A stretch of DNA of 64,000 nt from positions 1 through 64,000 of the forward strand of contig JAUSMR010000012.1 in the NCBI GenBank assembly GCA_030645955.1, read 5' to 3'. A model generated the notes under the pieces. The model worked only from the letters and a program-made list of their open reading frames with translations, was not told the DNA's origin and searched no databases. This DNA comes from Gallionella sp. Its GTDB lineage: Bacteria > Pseudomonadota > Gammaproteobacteria > Burkholderiales > Gallionellaceae. This document shows positions 25,512 to 34,432 of the stretch, in pieces. A program made the translations under genes and the position numbers. The first letter of the stretch is position 1; every line of letters starts with the position of its first letter.

Positions 25512-26384
25512 TCACTTTAATCGTACCGCCTGTCCAATTCCCGCGTCATCCAGATTCTCCCCGATGACTACCATCCTGCCGGCTGTAACGTCCTTATCAA
25601 AGCGGACCGCGTCTGTTTTCCCGAAGGCGCTATCAAAGCGATAGGGGCCGTTCGTTGTGCTGACCAGCGCCTTCGCCCGCGCCACACGCCCGAATTTCCC
25701 GCGTGAAAGATCACCGAATATTTGTTGCACCAAAGCAAACTCCATCTTGTCCGCAAGCGGGAAGGAATATGTTTCAAAATGAAGGTGGGTGTTGCCGGGA
25801 ACGATCATTCGCTGCAGTGGTGCGTCCGGCAGAGGTAAGTCGATTTTGGCATTGACAGTGCGGAACAGGATGGCCCTTGGATTGACTGTGCTGATCAGGC
25901 GTTCTGCGGCGTCGATGGCTGACGGTTCTGCAAGGTCGGTCTTATTCACCAGGATAACATCGGAGTTCACGATCTGGTCCTCGAAGAAGCTTCCGTACAT
26001 TCCTGATTCGTAGAACTCCGCGAACTCTGTGGCGTCGACGATGCCGATGACCGTTGCGAAGCCGGTGCCGGCACTTTCGATTGCCTCCAACACGCCCGAC
26101 GGTGAGGCCACACCGCTCGGTTCGATCAGCAAGTGCTCGGGCGAGAACTGCTCCACGATATTCTGGATGGTCGTGACAAGGTCGAGCTTGAGTGTGCAGC
26201 AGATGCAACCGCTCGGCAGTTCCACCGTTTCGATGCCGCCTGCGGAGAATATCTCGCCGTCGATGCCTGCCTTCGCGAAGTCATTGACGAGCACCACGGT
26301 TTTCTCCGACTTGCCAATCACGAAGTTCCTGATGAACGTCGTCTTTCCTGAACCCAGAAATCCGCACACTACCGTCGTTTTCAT
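25512..26384 (-). CDS. COG0523/CobW-type G3E GTPase metallochaperone
   Basis: A 290-residue G3E GTPase. Walker A is GFLGSGKTT (residues 8-16), the metal-binding CxCC is GCICC (Cys60, Cys62, Cys63), and the guanine motif is VNKTD. The family delivers zinc, cobalt or other metals to target enzymes; members close to corrinoid genes are thought to assist cobalamin metabolism. Here the nearest neighbour upstream on the same strand is a DUF1638 gene, which supports a corrinoid link. I use ATG 26384 rather than ATG 26390 because AGGA is then properly spaced. Confidence 0.85.
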   Translation of the reverse strand: MKTTVVCGFLGSGKTTFIRNFVIGKSEKTVVLVNDFAKAGIDGEIFSAGGIETVELPSGCICCTLKLDLVTTIQNIVEQFSPEHLLIEPSGVASPSGVLEAIESAGTGFATVIGIVDATEFAEFYESGMYGSFFEDQIVNSDVILVNKTDLAEPSAIDAAERLISTVNPRAILFRTVNAKIDLPLPDAPLQRMIVPGNTHLHFETYSFPLADKMEFALVQQIFGDLSRGKFGRVARAKALVSTTNGPYRFDSAFGKTDAVRFDKDVTAGRMVVIGENLDDAGIGQAVRLK

Positions 26385-26390
26385 AATCAT

Positions 26391-26852
26391 CCTAAGCCGG
26401 ACAAGCCGGTATCAAAATTCCATTGATAAACGCATTAGTTAAATTACCACCGGCAAAGCCGGTGGCCGCTTCGCCCTTCGATACCTCAGGAGGCTCAGGA
26501 CAGGCTTATTGGTTGAGCCCCTCAAAGGCGCCGATAAAACCTTGAGCCGCCTTGGGCGGCTGGTTTTCACCCCTTCCCCCTGTCAGGGGGAAGGTAGGGA
26601 TGGCGGCCATGACACGGCGTTGCGAAGCATCCGGGGCGGGAATGGCCGCCTCACACCCGCTCCCGCAATCGGCTGGCTTCGCCAGTAACGTGTCGCGGGA
26701 TGTGGGGGTACAAACTGATGACTGCATTCATGCTTAAATTTCTACCCCCACCCTAGCCCTCCCCCTGCAAGGGGGAGGGAATGATGTTGCTTTGTTGTAA
26801 TTTACTTTTTATGGCCACCGCAAAGGTCATACCCTTGTGAGTCCCAACTTAA
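26391..26852. repeat. Repeat-rich gap with several palindromes
   Basis: These 462 bases hold no gene. A perfect hairpin lies at 26447-26465 (CCACCGGC, loop AAA, GCCGGTGG). Near 26570-26600 the motif CCCCTTCCCCCTGTCAGGGG forms a palindrome, and near 26755-26782 CCTCCCCCTGCAAGGGGGAG forms another. The same GGGGGAG-type repeats invade genes elsewhere in the window (42610, 43528, 49583). They resemble dispersed REP units. Confidence 0.6.
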
Positions 26853-27515
26853 TTATTTGGTGCTTGGGGTTTTTGACTCCGTTGCCCGCGCTGCTGCCGC
26901 CTGTGCGGCGATCTTCTGGGCTTTTTCCAGATGCTCTTCGAGCACGGCGGATGTTCCCGTTGTCTTCTCCAGCGTCAGCGAGAAGATGTCGCAAACCTCG
27001 TTTGCCTTGCCGATATAGTAGTCGTCGTTTCCCACCCCGGTGTCGATGTAAAGCCCGGTGCGAAAAGCAGACATAATTCTTTTGGCCATTTCTATCGGGT
27101 CTTTGCCGTATTTCACAACCCTGTCCAGATGGTTTCCCTTGATGACCATTTCGGCCCCGATCTCCGCCCAGCCGGGACTCATGAACCACGTCCCTATTTC
27201 TTTGCGGACTGCCTCGCGATGTTTTTCCGGCGTCATGAATATCTGGATGCAGTCATCCATCTGTGGCATCACCACCGGGATGTCGATCTCGTCCTCTATC
27301 CCTTTCAGCGATTGGCAATAACCGTAGCCGAGGAAGATCACATCCACCTTATCCTTGAGGGCCTTCACCTTTTCCAGGACGGTCTCTTTCATCTTTTTCG
27401 GACTGCTGTGGAGCGCCGCCTCAAGATAAATGATCTCGGTGATACCGGGAGTTTTACTCAATAGCTTGTCCAGCTCAAGCTTCATGATGTCACATGCAAC
27501 AACGCCGATTCTCAA
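26853..27515 (-). CDS. DUF1638 protein, copy B
   Basis: A 220-residue DUF1638 protein, paralogue of the gene at 13611 with the same start MRIGVVACDIMKLEL, the same MPQMDDCIQIF and GVGNDDYYIGKANEVCD blocks, and differences mainly near residues 36-70 and at the C-terminus, which has an extra ESKTPSTK tail. It faces away from the structured leader copy B and lies upstream of the G3E GTPase gene. Role unknown; the family is linked by context to corrinoid methyl transfer. Confidence 0.8.
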   Translation of the reverse strand: MRIGVVACDIMKLELDKLLSKTPGITEIIYLEAALHSSPKKMKETVLEKVKALKDKVDVIFLGYGYCQSLKGIEDEIDIPVVMPQMDDCIQIFMTPEKHREAVRKEIGTWFMSPGWAEIGAEMVIKGNHLDRVVKYGKDPIEMAKRIMSAFRTGLYIDTGVGNDDYYIGKANEVCDIFSLTLEKTTGTSAVLEEHLEKAQKIAAQAAAARATESKTPSTK

Positions 27516-27639
27516 AGCCGATACCTCCAGAATTGCAGGACATGCCGCCCATTCTTCAGCGACGCTTATTAAGTTAACTCACGGAATCAGTCCCAGGAAA
27601 CACACAGCTTTGATGCCCGCAATATTGAAATTATTTTAG

Positions 27640-27770
27640 GGAAACGCAGATTTATTCACTCAATCCGTCATTGCGAGCGAAGCGTGGCAATCCAGTTGTT
27701 TGATATCAAACGAACTTCTGGATTGCCACGTCGCTACGCTCCTCGCAATGACGATTTAATCTGCGTTTCC
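27640..27770. mobile_element. MITE-like palindromic repeat, copy 1
   Basis: A 131-base unit with inverted ends GGAAACGCAGATT / AATCTGCGTTTCC and long internal arms, GTCATTGCGAGCGAAGCG and its near complement CGCTACGCTCCTCGCAATGAC. It is repeated with a few substitutions at 56912-57042. There is no coding capacity. The inverted ends, uniform length and two copies in one window fit a MITE or large REP element; transposition would need a transposase elsewhere. Confidence 0.75.
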
Positions 27771-27905
27771 TTAGCTTGCCTTCTCCCGATGCAAGCTACG
27801 CGAAACATGTCAAATGATAGCACTCCAGAATGAAATGAGCGACACATCGAATCTGCGCCCCGCACGCCCATTGGATTGCGGGCTGTTGACCATCATTAAT
27901 AAATT

Positions 27906-28271
27906 CCAACAAAACCTGATTAAAATTTGATATTATTTGTTTTGCTGCCGTATTGGTTCCTGGTTGGCTCGCCGTAACGCCGTATTTATCTTCTTGTTGG
28001 AAGGTGGATCGGGTCTGACGGCCAGCGTGTAGCTGACCTGATTCGAGTGCGACGGAATGTACCGTATCAAAGCGCTGCCAGCGAGCAGGTCAGCAGATCC
28101 TATGAGGTGCGAGGCTCCAACCGTTCGCGACGAATCAGTCGCCCAATCGAGCTGCCGGAGCTTTTCAATACGCGCGAATCCCGTTACGGAGTTTGGCGTA
28201 GACGTCATCCTATCTGTCTTAACTTCGCGAGTTCTGGCTGTGCCCTTTCTAATAATTAACAGGGGGAAGCC
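27906..28271 (+). ncRNA. Structured leader, copy B
   Basis: Second copy of the leader at 5727, offset by 22180 bases. Every main stem is unchanged: GCTGACCTG with CAGGTCAGC, GGATC with GATCC, GCTCC with GGAGC and GCGAC with GTCGC. The few differences in the core fall outside these stems (for example GTTCGGGTG becomes ATTCGAGTG). It directly precedes the lipoprotein start at 28272 with a purine-rich AGGGGGAAGCC. Two unrelated downstream genes behind the same structure suggest a shared regulator or ligand, or a mobile 5' module. Confidence 0.5.
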
Positions 28272-30989
28272 ATGTCTCATCTTGAAAAATTCGATGCCGT
28301 CATTCACGACAAAATCGGAACCGCAGCAAAACCAACTTTAACCACTCCTTTTATCAGGCTGTTTGCTGACATAAAGAAACTGGTTGGGGGCCTTGTTTTC
28401 CTGTTTGCCGGGGTACTCGTTCTTGCCTCGTGCGGAAGTACGACCACCACTACCAGCACCGCGACTGCCTACCCCAATGCCACTCTGCTGGTAAGCGGCG
28501 CAGCGCTGAATGTCAATGCAACGAATCAGGTGATTATAGACACCCGAAGCGCGACCCTTTACGCCGCCGGTCACATCACAAACGCCATCAATATGCCCCC
28601 CTCGGCGCTTGACACCACCGCCACCTCGTTTGAGCTTAACACCCCATCCGCGGCCGCAGCCGTTCTCAGTGCAGCCGGTGTTTCCAATACCACAAACATC
28701 GTCCTGTACGATGCCGATGTTTATGCCAACGTGGGACGGGTATTCTGGGCGCTGGAATATCTGGGCGCCACAAATGTCCAGGTTCTTGATGGCGGATACA
28801 CCAAGTGGGTTGCCGATGGCCGCACGGTGGTTACCACCCCCACCACGCTGGCGGCAGCGACATTTACGCCTACTGTGGATGCCACCAGGCTCGCCACGAT
28901 GGCGCAGGTGGCCACTGCCTCTACCGACACCACCAACTACGCAATCGTCGACTCCCGTAATGCAGTTGATTTCGTCGCCGGACACATCCCCAATGCCATT
29001 AACGCCCTTGTCGGCGATTTCCTGAATAGTGACAAAACCGTATTGTCCTACACCAAACTCAAAAGTTTGCTGGATTTCAGGGGAATAACGGCCGGCAAGA
29101 GTGTCATTACGAACTGCTACGTTGGCTATCGCTCCGCACAGGAATATTTTATCCTCAGGCTGATGGGCTTCAACGTGAGCAATTACGACGGCTCCTGGAC
29201 CGAATGGAACGCCGCCACCGCCTACCCCAATGCCGGTTTGCTGGTGGACAAGACGGCTCTGGCTGGCGCCGCAGTGATAATCGATGCCAGAAGCGCGGCC
29301 CAATACGCCGCAGGCCACATCCCCGGCGCCATCAATGTCCTGAATAGCGACTACTGGACCGCCGGCACCGGGCTGAAAGCCACGGCAACCCTGGAAGCCC
29401 AGTTGGGAGCCGCCGGTATCACCCCCACCAGCAATATCGTGATTTATGACGACACCACCGCCTCATGGGGCGCCGCTGGACGGCTCTTCTGGATGCTGGA
29501 ATATCTGGGCAGCACCGATGTGCATATCCTCAACGGCGGCTGGGACAAATGGGTAGCCGATGTGGCAAACACACCGACAACCACCGCGACGACACTGCCA
29601 ACCGCGACCTTCACCGCTTCGGTGCAGCCTGCCAGGATTCTGTCAGGAGCTCAAATAGCAACCAAGCTTGGCAATGCCAACTTTGCGGTCATTGACGCCC
29701 GCACTGACGAGGAATTTAACGGCTGGCAGCTTTATGGCGAAACCCGGGGCGGACACATCCCCGGCGCGTACAACATTCCGTACGCTACGTTCTACAATGC
29801 CGACAAGACTACGCTCAGCTATCAATCCCTGAAGCAGATGTTCGAGTCACGTGGCATTACCACAGGCAAGGAAGTAACCTCTTACTGCACCGCCGGTATC
29901 CGCAGCGGCCATGTCTATTTCTTGCTCCGCTTGATGGGCTACACACAGGCCTCCAACTATGACGCTTCCATGTTCGAATGGAGCGCCGATGCCACCAAGC
30001 CAGAGGAGAAGGCAGCCAACTTCAAGGATCTGGTTTACCCGGCATGGGTGAACTCGTTGATTGCTTATCACGCACCAGGCAGCGTCACTGCGGCACCACC
30101 CGAGTACAAGGATGCTGGCGGAGTTACCTACGACCGTGCAACCCACAAGTATCTTATTCTTGAAAACCAGTGGGGAATAACGGCGGATCAAACCACTGGC
30201 TACCTTGCCGGTCATATCCCCGGAGCCATACACTCCGACACCGATCCCTGGGAAAGCGGCGCAACTGACCCGCTCTACAGCCTGCTTCCCGATGCTACCC
30301 TTATAGCCCATGCTGGCGAATTGGGGATCACCCCCGACACCACCGTGGTCGTTTACAGCAATGATCTGGTGTTTGCCGCGCGGCTGTGGTGGCTGCTCAA
30401 ATACCTTGGCGTAACTGATGTGCGGATGCTGAACGGCGGATATGCCGCCTGGACAGCCGCTGGCTATGCAGGGGAAACAACCACCAACAACCCGGTGGCG
30501 ACGACCTACACCGGCACGGTAAACGCGGCAGTGATCGCGACGACTGCCAATGTACTCTCAACCTACTACACCTCCGCATCGACCAAGATGGTGGATGTGC
30601 GCAGCGATAAGGAGTATCTGGGAACATCGAGCGGTTACAGCTATCTGGACCTCATGGGGCGCATTCCGGGCGCGGTGTGGGCATACGATGGCAGCAGCGC
30701 ATCCTACGCCGACGCCGATGGCACCCTCCGCGACTACACCCAAGTCAAGAGCATGTGGAGCACACTGGGAATCACATCCACCGGTACCGCGACACTACTC
30801 GACAAGGATGCCGTGTTCTATTGCGGTGGCGGCTATCGCTCCGGACTGTCCTACTTCTACGCCCATCTCATGGGATACACCAACATCCGCAACTACGCGG
30901 ACGGATGGGCTGGCTGGAGCACCGTTCCTTCGGCATGGGGAACGACACAGGTACCGACAGGTCGGCCTGTGGCGAGCGGCACTCCTTAA
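28272..30989 (+). CDS. Lipoprotein with six rhodanese domains (three inactive/active pairs)
   Basis: A 905-residue protein. A long polar N-region (residues 1-38) precedes a hydrophobic segment and the lipobox LASC with Cys54, so it should be lipid-anchored facing the periplasm or outer membrane. A Thr-rich linker follows, then three tandem rhodanese pairs. In each pair the first domain lacks the catalytic Cys (loops LYDADVYAN near 145, IYDDTTASWG near 391, VYSNDLVFAA near 693) and the second has it: Cys282 in NCYVGYRS, Cys539 in YCTAGIRS, Cys851 in YCGGGYRS. It resembles a concatenated thiosulfate sulfurtransferase. It is followed by a terminator and a barrel protein. Confidence 0.85.
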   Translation: MSHLEKFDAVIHDKIGTAAKPTLTTPFIRLFADIKKLVGGLVFLFAGVLVLASCGSTTTTTSTATAYPNATLLVSGAALNVNATNQVIIDTRSATLYAAGHITNAINMPPSALDTTATSFELNTPSAAAAVLSAAGVSNTTNIVLYDADVYANVGRVFWALEYLGATNVQVLDGGYTKWVADGRTVVTTPTTLAAATFTPTVDATRLATMAQVATASTDTTNYAIVDSRNAVDFVAGHIPNAINALVGDFLNSDKTVLSYTKLKSLLDFRGITAGKSVITNCYVGYRSAQEYFILRLMGFNVSNYDGSWTEWNAATAYPNAGLLVDKTALAGAAVIIDARSAAQYAAGHIPGAINVLNSDYWTAGTGLKATATLEAQLGAAGITPTSNIVIYDDTTASWGAAGRLFWMLEYLGSTDVHILNGGWDKWVADVANTPTTTATTLPTATFTASVQPARILSGAQIATKLGNANFAVIDARTDEEFNGWQLYGETRGGHIPGAYNIPYATFYNADKTTLSYQSLKQMFESRGITTGKEVTSYCTAGIRSGHVYFLLRLMGYTQASNYDASMFEWSADATKPEEKAANFKDLVYPAWVNSLIAYHAPGSVTAAPPEYKDAGGVTYDRATHKYLILENQWGITADQTTGYLAGHIPGAIHSDTDPWESGATDPLYSLLPDATLIAHAGELGITPDTTVVVYSNDLVFAARLWWLLKYLGVTDVRMLNGGYAAWTAAGYAGETTTNNPVATTYTGTVNAAVIATTANVLSTYYTSASTKMVDVRSDKEYLGTSSGYSYLDLMGRIPGAVWAYDGSSASYADADGTLRDYTQVKSMWSTLGITSTGTATLLDKDAVFYCGGGYRSGLSYFYAHLMGYTNIRNYADGWAGWSTVPSAWGTTQVPTGRPVASGTP

Positions 30990-31010
30990 GCGATAGTTTC
31001 ACCAATCAGG

Positions 31011-31036
31011 AGGGCGCCTTTCAAAGGCGCCCTTTT
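31011..31036 (+). terminator. Rho-independent terminator after the hexa-rhodanese gene
   Basis: The hairpin AGGGCGCCTT, loop TC, AAAGGCGCCCT, followed by TTTT, lies 22 bases after the stop. It is the cleanest intrinsic terminator in the window. The barrel-protein gene 28 bases further on probably depends on read-through or its own promoter. Confidence 0.85.
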
Positions 31037-31063
31037 CACTATCAACACAACAAGAAGTGACCT

Positions 31064-31879
31064 ATGAAAATGCGCATTGTCATCAAAAGAATTATCGTCA
31101 TAGCGGTTATGGCGGACATCTTGCTTGCAAACTACTGCTTCGCGGGGGCGTGGACGCTGCCGGAAGGAAAGCTGTATGACAAGGTTTCCCTGAATCGTTA
31201 CGCTGCGAATCCCAATTTTACCGACATGAACATCGGCAACTATATTGAATACGGCCTTACCGATACCGTCAGCATCATCAATTCCATTTACCTTAAACAA
31301 ATCAGGAATACTTTCGCCGTTTCCGGTAACACCACTACCACGACGACCACCGGAATCGCGGATATTGAAATAGGCTTGAAACATAAACTGGCGGAAGGCC
31401 CCAATGGCATTTTTTCACATCAGGCCATCGTGAAAATTCCGGGTGCCTACGACAAGAACAGCATATTGCCGCTCGGCAACGGCCAAGTCGACGTGGAATA
31501 CCGCATTTTGTACGGGCTTTCGTTGTCGCGCTGGTTTCCCGGATACGCCAATTTCGAGGCGGGTTACCGCTACCGGGCCGAAGCGCCTTCGGACGAGTTC
31601 CGCTATCTTGCCGAAATCGGCACCGACATCACCGAACGGCTTTATGCACGGGTGAAACTGGACGGCATTCAAAGCATGAATAACGCCGACAACACGGCGA
31701 ACATAAGCGGCAACCCCACAACGGTATCTCAGTTTGACCTGCAAAAGCTTGATACGGCACTGGGGTATAAATTGACCGACACATGGGGACTGGAGTTTGG
31801 CTATACCCCGACGCTTTACGCAAGGAACACGGCTAAAGGGACAACCTATTCGGTGGGCCTCACCTATTTGCTCAAGTAA
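31064..31879 (+). CDS. Outer-membrane beta-barrel protein, hypothetical
   Basis: A 271-residue protein with a signal peptide (MKMRIVIKRIIVIAVMADIL, cleaved near YCFAGAW). The rest alternates polar and aromatic residues in short strands (KVSLNRYAANPNFTD, FEAGYRYRAEAP, YARVKLDGI) and ends GTTYSVGLTYLLK, a typical barrel C-terminus. It resembles the small transporter-like or phenol-degradation MetA-type barrels, but I do not recognise a specific family. It follows the hexa-rhodanese gene on the same strand, so the pair may act on a sulfur substrate at the outer membrane. Confidence 0.7.
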   Translation: MKMRIVIKRIIVIAVMADILLANYCFAGAWTLPEGKLYDKVSLNRYAANPNFTDMNIGNYIEYGLTDTVSIINSIYLKQIRNTFAVSGNTTTTTTTGIADIEIGLKHKLAEGPNGIFSHQAIVKIPGAYDKNSILPLGNGQVDVEYRILYGLSLSRWFPGYANFEAGYRYRAEAPSDEFRYLAEIGTDITERLYARVKLDGIQSMNNADNTANISGNPTTVSQFDLQKLDTALGYKLTDTWGLEFGYTPTLYARNTAKGTTYSVGLTYLLK

Positions 31880-31991
31880 GCGCCCTCTGCCTGATAGCTT
31901 ATGGTGCCCCCTTCCCGGCGGTTTCAAGCTCGCCGGTTTTGCATGGCCAGCGCCACGGCGTTTAACTGATAAAAAAAAGGATAGCAATAAA

Positions 31992-32684
31992 TTGAGACCG
32001 ATCAAAATTCTTTTCCTCTTTCTGCCAATCTTCGCGCTCGGCTACGGGATTTGGGCCTTCAAATCGGGAAACTTCATGACGATTGCGGAGCTTCGCGGCT
32101 GGATTTGCGGCTATGGGGTATTTGGTCCGCTGGTTTTTATTTTAATGTATGGGTTGCTGGCCACATTCGGCTTGCCCGCCGTGCTTTGCTCCGCCGTGGG
32201 TGGGCTGGTATTCGGGCGGTTTTATGGAACCGCGTACAACCTGTTCGGAGCCTGCCTGGGAGCCAGCGGCGCTTTTTGGATAGCCCGGCTGATGGCGCGG
32301 GACTTCATCGCGAAAAAATTCGCCGCCGCAAAGTGGTTCGACAGTTTTTCCAGGGGTATCGAAAAAGACGGCTTTTACTACATGCTTTTCGTGCGGTTGT
32401 TGCCGGTGTTTCCTTTCAACGGAACAAACTACGCTTCCGGCGTCACAAACATCCGCTACCGGCATTTTCTTCTTGCCACGATGATAGGCATGTTGCCTTA
32501 CGACTTCGCGTTGACGAATGCCGTGGTGGAGGTGGGGGAAGCTGCCGCCCACGGATTTAAATTGAGTCCTGGCCTGATAGCGGCGCTTACCCTGCTGGCG
32601 TTTGTCAGCCTGGTGCCCATACGCATCAAAAAATATTTGGATAAACAAAAAGCGCAAGAGGCCGCCGAAGGGAATCCGGCCTGA
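31992..32684 (+). CDS. TVP38/TMEM64 (SNARE-associated, DedA-like) membrane protein 1
   Basis: A 230-residue integral membrane protein with the family pattern: YGVFGPLVFILMYGL, then PAVLCSAVGGLVFG, a charged amphipathic stretch, and FVRLLPVFPFNGTNYASG near residue 137. TVP38 proteins are lipid scramblase or transport-like, and many lie beside MerA-like flavoproteins or arsenosugar genes. No ATG fits; TTG 31992 with AAGGA upstream is the best start, since the upstream ATG lies inside the barrel gene. It stands convergent with pstB. Confidence 0.75.
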   Translation: MRPIKILFLFLPIFALGYGIWAFKSGNFMTIAELRGWICGYGVFGPLVFILMYGLLATFGLPAVLCSAVGGLVFGRFYGTAYNLFGACLGASGAFWIARLMARDFIAKKFAAAKWFDSFSRGIEKDGFYYMLFVRLLPVFPFNGTNYASGVTNIRYRHFLLATMIGMLPYDFALTNAVVEVGEAAAHGFKLSPGLIAALTLLAFVSLVPIRIKKYLDKQKAQEAAEGNPA

Positions 32685-32723
32685 GACAACGGGAAGTCTT
32701 TTTCCGTTTGATGCAAATGATGA

Positions 32724-33584
32724 TCAACCGCTGATGCCAGTCACATATGCCGCCGTCAATTGATGTTTGGGTGAGTCGAATATCGCCTGGCTGCGCCCGA
32801 ACTCGATGAGTTGTCCCACCTGTTCAGTCATCCAGAAAAAAGCCGCATAATTCGCGACGCGGCGTGCTTGCGCGAGATTGTGCGTCACGATGACAACCGT
32901 ATAGCGATTGCGCAGGCGCAGGATCAGTTCTTCGACGACGGCTGAAGCAATCGGATCCAGCGCACTGCACGGCTCGTCCATCAGCAGTATGGAAGGCTTC
33001 AGCGCCAACGCACGGGCGATGCAGAGACGTTGCTGCTGCCCTCCCGACAACGCCAGCGCGGGCGCATCCAGCCGGTCGCGCACCTCTTCCCACAGCCCCA
33101 CATCAACCAGCACGCGTTCGACACGTTCTTCGATGTCGGTACGGTGACGCATTCCATGCTCGCGCAGAGGCATCTCGATGTTGCGCCGTATTGACAATGG
33201 AAACGGGTTGGGCTTCTGGAAAATCATGCCAACCTTGCGGCGCAGCGCCAGCACATCGAGACCGGGATCGGTCACGTCCACGCCATCAATCCGAATATGG
33301 CCTTGCACGCGGCTGCCCGGGATCAGGTCGGCAAGACGATTCAACGTGGAGAGGAAGCTGGTTTTACCGCAGCCGGATGGGCCGATCAGCGCGGTGATAC
33401 AGCCTTTGTTGATGTCCAGCGATACTCCTTCGAGCACAGTCTTGTCGTGATAGGAAACGGTCAGGTTTTCGACCTGAATGTGCGGCACCGGTATGCAGCA
33501 TGCCGCGCCCTGTTCAATGTCGCTCAACGTATATGAAGCTGGTGAAGGCGCGCAGCGCAACAATTCTTTTTCATCAGTCGTCAT
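32724..33584 (-). CDS. pstB: Phosphate ABC transporter ATP-binding protein
   Basis: A 286-residue ABC ATPase. It has Walker A GPSGCGKTS, the PstB-typical Q-loop FQKPNPFPLSI, signature LSGGQQQRLCIARALA, Walker B ILLMDEPCSALDP and switch His in VIVTHNLAQA. It carries about 30 extra residues at the N-terminus before the ABC domain. It powers high-affinity phosphate uptake with PstA and PstC. ATG 33584 overlaps the pstA stop by 4 bp. The operon has no phoU. Confidence 0.92.
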   Translation of the reverse strand: MTTDEKELLRCAPSPASYTLSDIEQGAACCIPVPHIQVENLTVSYHDKTVLEGVSLDINKGCITALIGPSGCGKTSFLSTLNRLADLIPGSRVQGHIRIDGVDVTDPGLDVLALRRKVGMIFQKPNPFPLSIRRNIEMPLREHGMRHRTDIEERVERVLVDVGLWEEVRDRLDAPALALSGGQQQRLCIARALALKPSILLMDEPCSALDPIASAVVEELILRLRNRYTVVIVTHNLAQARRVANYAAFFWMTEQVGQLIEFGRSQAIFDSPKHQLTAAYVTGISG

Positions 33585-34432
33585 AATGCAGTGATCCTTT
33601 GGCTCAGGAAGCGTTCGGAAAGACTGGCGGCAATGCTGTTGATCACGACCAGCAACACGATTAATACCAGTGCTGCGCCATATGCCGATTCGTCGCCCCC
33701 GGTTACGTTCATGGATAAATCGTAGATATGCACGGCCAGTGCGCGCCCCGAATCGGAGAGCGAACCGGGCATCCGGTCCACGTAGCCGCTGGTGAATATC
33801 AGCGCGGCAGTCTCCGCGAGCGCGCGTCCGATACTCAGCATCAACCCCGCAGTCATGGCGGGTGCGGCAGCGGGTAACAGCACATGCCAGAGCGCCGCTG
33901 CGCGGGTAAGTCCCAAAGCAGCCGCGCCATGCCGCCACTCGCCCGACACGGCAGACAGCCCCGCCTCGGTCGAGCGGATAAAGATGGGGAGCATCATGCA
34001 GGCCAGTGTCAGACCGCCGGACAGGATCGAGAAACCGAGTCCCAGCCAGACGCAGAATAGCGCATTGCCAAATAGTCCGAACACGATGGACGGCACCCCT
34101 GCCAGCACATCCAGACTCATGCGGATTGAAGCTGCCAACGCATTGCCGTGATGGGTGTATTCACCCAGATAAACCGCCGTGCCCAGGCCCAGCGGAATAG
34201 TTGCCAGCAGCGCCACACCCAGAATGAGCAGCGTGGAAACCAGAACAGGCCCGATGCCGCCATCGCGACCCGCATTCTCCGGTGCATCAACCAGGAAAGA
34301 CCAATTGAATTTGGCGATGCCGTGCATGGTGATATCCGTCAGCAACCAGAAAAACACGCTGACCACCAGCGCGGTAGCGAGCCAGACGATGATCGTCATC
34401 AGCGGGTCATTCGGGCGGAAACGATCAAGCAT
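33581..34432 (-). CDS. pstA: Phosphate ABC transporter permease PstA
   Basis: A 283-residue permease with about six membrane segments. The binding-protein-dependent transport signature is visible: PLGLGTAVYLGEY, VLAGVPSIVFGLFG near residue 110 and the EAA loop (EAGLSAVSGEWRHGAAALG near 153). With PstC it forms the channel for phosphate, or possibly arsenate. It overlaps pstC by 8 bp and pstB by 4 bp, a compact operon. Confidence 0.92.
   Translation of the reverse strand: MLDRFRPNDPLMTIIVWLATALVVSVFFWLLTDITMHGIAKFNWSFLVDAPENAGRDGGIGPVLVSTLLILGVALLATIPLGLGTAVYLGEYTHHGNALAASIRMSLDVLAGVPSIVFGLFGNALFCVWLGLGFSILSGGLTLACMMLPIFIRSTEAGLSAVSGEWRHGAAALGLTRAAALWHVLLPAAAPAMTAGLMLSIGRALAETAALIFTSGYVDRMPGSLSDSGRALAVHIYDLSMNVTGGDESAYGAALVLIVLLVVINSIAASLSERFLSQRITAL

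Noticed and set aside
28338..29318. 326-codon antisense frame in the hexa-rhodanese gene
   Set aside because: Gly/Val/Cys-rich shadow of repeated Ala/Thr-rich codons on the other strand.
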